Origin: CAZRHR01 sp964578885
Lineage (GTDB): Bacteria; Bacteroidota; Bacteroidia; CAIKAF01
Direction of reading: 5' to 3'
Length of the DNA stretch: 64,000 bases
Assembly (NCBI GenBank): GCA_964578885.1
Contig: CAZOEO010000010.1
Location: 51,213 to 115,212, forward strand
Shown here: in pieces, positions 58,536 through 64,000 of the stretch
Position numbering within the stretch: position 1 is the stretch's first letter
Layout: every line of letters starts with the position of its first letter
The notes under the pieces: model-generated
What the model was told of the DNA's origin: nothing
The model's database searches: none
Seen by the model: the letters and a program-made list of their open reading frames with translations, nothing else
Made by a program: the position numbers and the translations under genes

Positions 58536-60083
58536 TTATAACGGAATATTGCCATGCTTTTTCTTTGGTAAAGTTTCCGCTTTTGTTTCCAGCATTTTAA
58601 AGGCTGTGATTAATTTCTCCCGTGTTTGTTCGGGTAAAATCACCTCATCGATGTATCCACGGGCCGCGGCTTCATAAGGATTGGCAAAGGTATCGGCATA
58701 GGCTTGTTCCTTTTCTTTCCATTTGGCTTCGGGGTTTTCTGCGGAAGCAATTTCGTTTCGGAAAATAATTTCAGCAGCTCCTTTTGCTCCCATCACTGCG
58801 ATTTCAGCGGTAGGCCAGGCATAGTTCATATCGGCACCGATGTGCTTGGAATTCATTACATCATAAGCACCACCGTAGGCTTTTCTGGTAATCACTGTAA
58901 CACGCGGAACGGTAGCTTCAGAAAATGCGTACAACAGTTTGGCTCCATGGGTAATAATGGCGTTCCATTCCTGATCTGTACCGGGTAAAAATCCGGGAAC
59001 ATCTTCGAATACCAGAAGCGGAATATTGAAGGCGTCGCAGAAACGGACAAAACGAGCGGCTTTGGTAGAAGATTTAATATCGAGTACTCCGGCCAAAAAG
59101 GCGGGTTGGTTGGCCACAATGCCGATGCTTCGTCCCGCTAAACGGGCAAAACCCACTACAATATTTTCTGCATAATCCTTATGTACTTCCATAAACGAAT
59201 CTGCATCAATGACTTCATGAATCACTTCGCGGATATCGTAAGGCAGATTGGGATTTTCAGGAATAAGCTGGTTTAAACGGGGTCTGCGTTCATCTTGCGG
59301 AGCATAAGGCAAAGCGGGCACTTGTTCTTCACAATTTTGTGGCATATAGCTGAGCAACCTTCGGATGCTGCGAATACAATCCAGTTCAGAAGCGCAAGAA
59401 AAATGCGTGACACCACTTTTGGTAGAATGGGCGGATGCCCCGCCTAAATCTTCGGCACTTACTTCTTCATGGGTAACCGTTTTCACCACATTCGGGCCTG
59501 TCACAAACATGTAGGACGTATTTTCTACCATCAGGATAAAGTCCGTGATGGCGGGAGAATAAACCGCACCACCGGCGCAAGGCCCCATGATGGCAGAAAG
59601 TTGAGGAATCACACCCGATGCGCGTGTGTTTCGGTAAAAAATATCGGCGTATCCGCCTAAAGAAACCACGCCTTCCTGAATTCGGGCCCCTCCGGAATCG
59701 TTTAAACCGATCACCGGCGCACCCGTTTTCATGGCGAGATCCATGATTTTACAAATTTTTTCAGCATGCGCTTCTGCCAGCGAACCACCCATCACGGTAA
59801 AGTCCTGAGAAAAGACAAATACCTTTCTGCCGCCGATGGTTCCATGTCCTGTTACCACGCCATCGCCCAAAAACACCTGTTGATCCAGGCCAAAATTCCG
59901 GCTTCGGTGGGTCACCAACATGCCCATTTCCTCGAAACTGCCTTCATCCAATAAAAATTGAATTCTTTCTCTCGCTGTCAGTTTTCCTTTTTTATGCTGA
60001 GCAGCAATTCGGTCCAATCCGCCACCTTCCTGTGCTTTGGCTGATTTCTCTTCTAATTCTTTGTATTTCCGGGCGTGTTTCAT
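58536..60083 (-). CDS. Acyl-CoA carboxylase beta subunit (propionyl-CoA type)
   Basis: The carboxyltransferase subunit that moves the carboxyl group from biotin to acyl-CoA. It is 515 aa from the ATG at 60083 (a TTG at 60092 is less likely). Diagnostic stretches: GKLTARERIQFLLDEGSFEE, VFSQDFTVMGGSLAEAHAEK, GGARIQEGVVSLGGYADIF, and PGFLPGTDQEWNAIITHGAK. It most resembles PccB. The biotin-carrying alpha subunit is not in the window. A perfect -7 box is 27 bases upstream. Confidence 0.95.
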   Translation of the reverse strand: MKHARKYKELEEKSAKAQEGGGLDRIAAQHKKGKLTARERIQFLLDEGSFEEMGMLVTHRSRNFGLDQQVFLGDGVVTGHGTIGGRKVFVFSQDFTVMGGSLAEAHAEKICKIMDLAMKTGAPVIGLNDSGGARIQEGVVSLGGYADIFYRNTRASGVIPQLSAIMGPCAGGAVYSPAITDFILMVENTSYMFVTGPNVVKTVTHEEVSAEDLGGASAHSTKSGVTHFSCASELDCIRSIRRLLSYMPQNCEEQVPALPYAPQDERRPRLNQLIPENPNLPYDIREVIHEVIDADSFMEVHKDYAENIVVGFARLAGRSIGIVANQPAFLAGVLDIKSSTKAARFVRFCDAFNIPLLVFEDVPGFLPGTDQEWNAIITHGAKLLYAFSEATVPRVTVITRKAYGGAYDVMNSKHIGADMNYAWPTAEIAVMGAKGAAEIIFRNEIASAENPEAKWKEKEQAYADTFANPYEAAARGYIDEVILPEQTREKLITAFKMLETKAETLPKKKHGNIPL

Positions 60084-60110
60084 AAACGGCAAATCCTAGA
60101 TATTGATGGC

Positions 60111-60118
60111 CAAAGTTA
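60111..60118 (-). promoter_or_regulatory. -7 box for the acyl-CoA carboxylase gene
   Basis: TAACTTTG on the minus strand, an exact TAnnTTTG match, 27 bases upstream of the ATG at 60083. Confidence 0.5.
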
Positions 60119-60223
60119 CCCATTTTTATGGGATTAAAAGCGTAAAGACATGTGCTGAAAACAAGAAATCCGGCCGCCGATTCTTATTTAAAAACTCCTT
60201 TTATTTTATTGAATATTAGTGTG

Positions 60224-60231
60224 TAAATTTG
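60224..60231 (+). promoter_or_regulatory. -7 box for the gene at 60263
   Basis: TAAATTTG, an exact TAnnTTTG match, 31 bases upstream of the ATG. Confidence 0.45.
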
Positions 60232-60262
60232 AAAAAACAAGATTGTCATCTATCTTTTGAAC

Positions 60263-60679
60263 ATGGTTAAACAAGTTTTTTTGCTTTTACTAGCACTGGT
60301 AACGGGCAGTATTGCCAACATGGGCGTGCTTTCCCTTATCGGTTGGTGGATTCCCTCGCCGATTCCTGCGGATGCAACACCGGAAGTAATGGCAGGTCTG
60401 ATGAAAAACTTTGAATGGTATCATTTTCCGGGCCCCTGGCTGGCGCATGCTTCGGGCACATTTGTTGGCGCGTTGGTGGTTCGAAAATGGAGTGCTTTTC
60501 CCCGCGCATTTCCTTTGGTGGTGGCAGGGTTCTTTTTTCTTGGTGGTTTGGCCATGGTGCTGATGCTGCCAGGAACGCCATGGCTTTTTATTCTGGTCGA
60601 TTTGCTGTTGGCTTATTTTCCTATAGCAGGCCTAAGCATTTGGCTGGTGCCGAGTGTTTCCCCGAAGTCCAGTTTTTAA
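60263..60679 (+). CDS. Small membrane protein of unknown function
   Basis: A 138-aa protein with four predicted helices (VFLLLLALVTGSIANMGVLS at the N-terminus, then helices near 55-75, 82-104 and 108-132). The ATG at 60263 is preferred over a TTG at 60257. I do not recognise a family. It is divergent from the carboxylase gene and converges with the DnaJ gene. Confidence 0.7.
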   Translation: MVKQVFLLLLALVTGSIANMGVLSLIGWWIPSPIPADATPEVMAGLMKNFEWYHFPGPWLAHASGTFVGALVVRKWSAFPRAFPLVVAGFFFLGGLAMVLMLPGTPWLFILVDLLLAYFPIAGLSIWLVPSVSPKSSF

Positions 60680-60740
60680 TCCTGTCTCTTTCTCTTAAAA
60701 GCGGACAAAACACATTCCATCAGAGCATGTTACATTTATT

Positions 60741-61307
60741 TTAAGGTAACTCTTTAAAAAATATTTCGGCAAAAACCTCCCGATGCGCATTGTACGCGTA
60801 TTTTGCCATGGCCAGGCCGAATAAGAACAGGGCAAAAAGAACAATCATCTCTTTTGCGTCGTCCATATAAAATGCAAATACAAATGGCATGATTACCAAA
60901 GCCAAAGCTACGCCCAAAACCACGGCAGAAAGGCCGATATAGAGCAATAACGCAGGCAAATAAAAGGGGCCGTTCCGGAACGCTTTGATTTTCTTGATAT
61001 AATTCGCCTGATTTTCCGCCTTTTGTTTCTGACGCATTGCCTGATAAGCTTTTACCTTTTCCCTGCGTTTTTCGGCAGGCGTTTTGGTGGTACGCGGAGG
61101 CGGAGAAGAAGCAGCCGCTCGCTTTCTTGTATCGGGCCCGGTCAGGATATCATACGCTTCTTGGATTTGAAGAAAATGTTGATGTGCCTGCGGATCAGGA
61201 TTTAGGTCCGGATGATATTTTCGCACCAAAGACCGGTAAGACCTTTTAATCTCTGCTTGTGTGGCGCCGGGCTTCAAGCCCAAGATTTCCAATGACTTTG
61301 AATGCAT
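60741..61307 (-). CDS. DnaJ-domain membrane protein
   Basis: A 188-aa protein counted from the ATG at 61307. The N-terminal J-domain (about 4-62) has the HPD motif (VRKYHPDLNPDPQAHQ), so it should stimulate an Hsp70 partner such as DnaK. A basic linker (KRREKVKAYQAMRQKQKAEN) leads to two or three membrane helices (PALLLYIGLSAVVLGVALAL and following). It lacks the zinc and C-terminal domains of full DnaJ. It probably recruits Hsp70 to the membrane (inference). Confidence 0.88.
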   Translation of the reverse strand: MHSKSLEILGLKPGATQAEIKRSYRSLVRKYHPDLNPDPQAHQHFLQIQEAYDILTGPDTRKRAAASSPPPRTTKTPAEKRREKVKAYQAMRQKQKAENQANYIKKIKAFRNGPFYLPALLLYIGLSAVVLGVALALVIMPFVFAFYMDDAKEMIVLFALFLFGLAMAKYAYNAHREVFAEIFFKELP

Positions 61308-61334
61308 GAATCTTTTAAGATGGAAGGGATGTAA

Positions 61335-61342
61335 CAAAATTA
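61335..61342 (-). promoter_or_regulatory. -7 box for the DnaJ-domain gene
   Basis: TAATTTTG on the minus strand, an exact TAnnTTTG match, 27 bases upstream of the ATG at 61307. Confidence 0.45.
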
Positions 61343-61535
61343 AACCATTCTACCTTAGCTTCTATAATGATTGCATTCGAAAACCCAAGCATCATGAAAT
61401 CGGAAATCCAGGAAAACGCCAACCCTAATCCAAGCTTCCTATACGTTTTAAAGTAATGTTTAAACAATTTCCATCCTTCTAAAAATCAAGATTATTACCG
61501 TTTTATTTTTCATTATTCTATATCTTTAAGGCAAA

Positions 61536-63629
61536 ATGCAAGCTATGAGTCAAAAAATTTTACAAAGTATTTTAGGCGCCTCTCTGTTGCTGTCATCTGT
61601 TTCAAGTCAGGTCGTTCTTTATTCTGAAGATTTTGAAGGATCTACCAACACCTTTCAACTGAACACTAATGATGTAAATTCCAATACATTCGGGGAAAAC
61701 TATTGGGATGTCAACAACGTTTACACCGGCGGACCTGTGAATGTTTTTTGTCTGGGTATACCCTTAGGTACGGTGCAAGTGCCAAACACACCAAGCCAAA
61801 TTGGTATTCCAAACGCTGGTGGAAAATACTTGCATATTGTGGCTGGAGACGCCGTAAACGCCAACGTTCAAAATGCCACCTACAAGCCGGCTGATGGGAC
61901 CTGCGTTTTACCAGAATCCTATTTTGCCAAAATGTCTACGGATGTGAATACCGTAGGTCAAACCAACGTTCGGATTAAATTTTGGTGGTTGAATCAGGCG
62001 ACGTCAAATGCTTTTGGTCAGTTATATTATTCGACCAATAGTGGCGGTACATGGACTTTGATTAGCACCAATGTGCCTACATTTCACAGCAATAGCACCT
62101 GGACACAATCAACGGTACAATTGCCGGCATTTAGCAATCAGGCCACCTTACGCTTTGGCTTTAGATTTGTGAACAACATAGAAACGGTTTCGACACCTAG
62201 TGACCCATCTTTTTCCATTGACAATGTGATAATTGAAGCCGATGGAGCCAGTCAATGTACTGCTCCTACTACCCAGGCATCTTCAGCCAGCGCAAGCAAT
62301 ATTAACCCCACCACCGCCAGTATCAACTGGACCAATGGAAACGGCGCCGGACGAATAGTGATGTTGAATACAGTAAATACTTTTACCAATCCTGCAGCAG
62401 GGGCGAACCCCACCGCCAATTCTGCGTATAGTGGCGGAGAACAATGTATATTTAACGGTACCGGTTCTGGTCCAGTGAATGTAACAGGACTTACTGCCGG
62501 AACCGTATATTTTGTAAAAGTGTTTGAATATTGCTCTCCTGACCGTGTGTATAACACCGGTGGAACCACCAACAGCAACACCTTTACCACAACCGTACCC
62601 GCTTCTGCTTCTATTACCACAGGCAACATTCAGGGTGGTATCGTTTGTCCAGGCGCCAGTATTTTAGTGCCTTTCACCGTGAATAACGGCCCGATGAACT
62701 CCGGAAACACCTTCAGCCTGGAAATGTCTGATGTAAATGGATCATTTGCCAGTCCAACCGTTATTGGTAGCGTCAGCTCCCTTAGCTCAGGAGCCATTAC
62801 GGGAACCCTTCCAGCCGTATTGGCAGCAGGAAATGGGTATTTATTCCGCGTAGTTGGTTCTAATCCTGCCGTAACCGGTTCTAATGCCACGGGATCCATT
62901 ACGGTTCCTGCACAAAGCGTCGCGAACTTTAACCTTACGACCAATCAATTGGACGTGAATGTGACTTCCAGCTCTGTCAACGCAACTTCCTACACATGGA
63001 ATCCGGGAGATGGCACCAATCCGCAAACCACTTCCGGCACCACATTTGCCTACACTTATATTGCCAATGGTACCTACAACTTCTGTTTAACAGCCAGCAA
63101 TTCTTGTTTCAGCGACATCATCTGCCAGTCCATTACCATTTGCGACGATTTGGAGGCCGATGCGAACATCACCCCAAACGGCCTTTCAATCTCAGTTGAA
63201 GAGGATGCTAATGGCGCAGACTCTGTGTATGTAGATTTTGGAGATGGCAACGGAAGCGTTCTTAGTGCTGGTGCTACCATTAATCACACCTATGCGAATC
63301 CAGGTCCCTATTCTATTTGTGTGTACGCCACCAACATTTGCGGACAAGCAGACACCACTTGCCAGACCATTGTGGTTTCCAATGTAGGTCTTGGACAAGA
63401 AGCCTCTGGCGCATTATTGGTATATCCCAACCCTAGCCATGGCCCGTTGCACATTCAAATCGCCAATGGCGCGGCATTGCAATCCGTGGAATTGTTCTCC
63501 ACAGACGGCCGCAAAATGGGACAATGGAACACTGCCCATATTCCACAAACAGGACTTCAGGCAGGCTTGTACCTCGTGCGCATTACCACCCATTTGGGCG
63601 TAGAAACCAAAACTTGGATTTTGCAATAA
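61536..63629 (+). CDS. T9SS surface protein with cleaved-adhesin, FN3 and PKD-like domains
   Basis: A 697-aa exported protein. The signal peptide ends VSS-Q; the start may be the ATG at 61536 or 61545. A cleaved-adhesin/MAM-like domain (about 28-232, YSEDFEGSTNTFQ to FSIDNVIIE) is followed by a fibronectin type III-like domain (about 240-350, ITWTNGNG-type SINWTNGNGAGR), Ig-like segments, two PKD-like domains (SYTWNPGDGTNP, VYVDFGDGNGSV) and a T9SS type A sorting domain (LLVYPNPSHGPLHIQ to TKTWILQ). Probably an adhesin or a secreted binding protein. A near-consensus -7 box TATCTTTA lies just upstream. Confidence 0.88.
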   Translation: MQAMSQKILQSILGASLLLSSVSSQVVLYSEDFEGSTNTFQLNTNDVNSNTFGENYWDVNNVYTGGPVNVFCLGIPLGTVQVPNTPSQIGIPNAGGKYLHIVAGDAVNANVQNATYKPADGTCVLPESYFAKMSTDVNTVGQTNVRIKFWWLNQATSNAFGQLYYSTNSGGTWTLISTNVPTFHSNSTWTQSTVQLPAFSNQATLRFGFRFVNNIETVSTPSDPSFSIDNVIIEADGASQCTAPTTQASSASASNINPTTASINWTNGNGAGRIVMLNTVNTFTNPAAGANPTANSAYSGGEQCIFNGTGSGPVNVTGLTAGTVYFVKVFEYCSPDRVYNTGGTTNSNTFTTTVPASASITTGNIQGGIVCPGASILVPFTVNNGPMNSGNTFSLEMSDVNGSFASPTVIGSVSSLSSGAITGTLPAVLAAGNGYLFRVVGSNPAVTGSNATGSITVPAQSVANFNLTTNQLDVNVTSSSVNATSYTWNPGDGTNPQTTSGTTFAYTYIANGTYNFCLTASNSCFSDIICQSITICDDLEADANITPNGLSISVEEDANGADSVYVDFGDGNGSVLSAGATINHTYANPGPYSICVYATNICGQADTTCQTIVVSNVGLGQEASGALLVYPNPSHGPLHIQIANGAALQSVELFSTDGRKMGQWNTAHIPQTGLQAGLYLVRITTHLGVETKTWILQ

Positions 63630-64000
63630 CGCATTACCCATCTTTATTGAAAAGCCCGGAATGTCCGGGCTTTTTTTATGAAAAAACGCAATCCGTATCC
63701 ACCTTATCTGGTGTTGAAAATAAAAATGAAGACAATGACGGGCATGACACAAACACATGCTTATGGACTGTTAAACAAACATATACCGTATCTTGTCCTG
63801 AAGCCAACGTTTTTAATTTGAAATAAATCATCCCGTGGAATCAAGCAGGCAGTGAGATGGAGGTTTCACTAAAATCCTCCATGTATATTGCATCTTTCTG
63901 TGCAAGTCTGGGGTTTGTTGTGAATTGTTGTTTCGTGATTATCCTAGCCGATTTTATCCGTTTATAAACGTTTAATTGCCGAATCAGGTGGCGAGAAATT
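63630..64000. other. Right-edge region without a gene
   Basis: Apart from the terminator at 63651-63677, the last 370 bases show only short frames without support. There is a weak inverted repeat ATGGAGG/CCTCCAT at 63857-63882. No RNA gene is recognisable. Confidence 0.5.
63651..63677 (+). terminator. Rho-independent terminator after the last T9SS gene
   Basis: AAAGCCCGGA and TCCGGGCTTT form a perfect 10-base stem with a 3-base loop, followed by a T run. Confidence 0.95.

Noticed and set aside
63727..63826. Short frames near the right edge
   Set aside because: About 30 codons, no motif, no upstream signal, and located after a terminator.
1..64000. tRNA or rRNA genes, insertion sequences or attachment sites
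   Set aside because: I scanned the intergenic stretches and saw no cloverleaf, rRNA, transposase or integrase sequence or flanking duplication.

Overview
The window comes from a member of the Bacteroidota, most likely the Flavobacteriales or a neighbouring order. The evidence is the T9SS type A C-terminal sorting domains on four secreted proteins, the PKD, Ig-like and cleaved-adhesin architectures, -7 boxes of the Bacteroidota type (TAnnTTTG), almost no Shine-Dalgarno sequences, an sdhC-A-B set with menaquinone genes, and a TonB protein with a proline-rich linker. No rRNA, tRNA, CRISPR array, integrase, transposase or phage gene is visible.

Layout. 1-4.5 kb: an Omp28-like secreted protein cut by the left edge, and a divergent subtilisin-like T9SS protease. 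4.5-11.3 kb (minus): pepP, tonB, a VanZ-like protein, gcvH and sdhCAB. 11.4-16.6 kb: a TPR-like secreted protein, a lipoprotein MsrB, a DoxX-like protein, an outer-membrane beta-barrel whose start codon lies inside a perfect palindrome, and typA/bipA. 16.7-22.6 kb: an unrecognised protein, a secreted protein with a fibrinogen-like domain, and a 1010-aa T9SS adhesin.

22.7-32.2 kb holds the most unusual feature. Eighteen small secreted paralogues lie head to tail on the minus strand, almost all joined by 4-base ATGA-type overlaps. They follow a tail-fibre-like secreted gene and are followed by a divergent nineteenth member. All eighteen share a signal peptide, an N-terminal motif close to TLQFN, a VPAGKVWK-type motif, an xW(L) motif and a C-terminus of the form EFxxxP. 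The terminal proline codon (CCA or CCG) usually supplies the first base of the next gene's start codon. I do not recognise the family. The layout suggests co-translated subunits of a secreted or surface assembly, or an expanded repertoire of surface proteins. Both are inference.

32.5-45.5 kb (plus): a helical-repeat protein, a SlyD-like isomerase, a 2OG-Fe(II) oxygenase, a short chain that includes a 41-aa lipoprotein, kynurenine monooxygenase coupled to a sirtuin, a GT9 heptosyltransferase-like protein, a T9SS protein, then a type II thioesterase, an Sfp-type phosphopantetheinyl transferase and DAHP synthase/chorismate mutase in overlapping order, and an XRE regulator. 45.6-51.4 kb (minus): menB-menA-menC-menE and a DUF349 protein. 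51.8-55.6 kb (plus): a DUF3089 protein, a HYC_CC_PP-type metal-associated protein and a TonB-dependent receptor. 55.6-61.3 kb (mostly minus): a ClC channel, RidA, purD, an acyl-CoA carboxylase beta subunit, a small membrane protein (plus) and a DnaJ-domain membrane protein. The window ends with another T9SS surface protein and a clear terminator.

Together the housekeeping genes describe menaquinone-linked respiration (sdhCAB, men genes), chorismate supply, glycine cleavage, purine synthesis and NAD synthesis from tryptophan. The accessory genes are dominated by cell-surface and secreted proteins.
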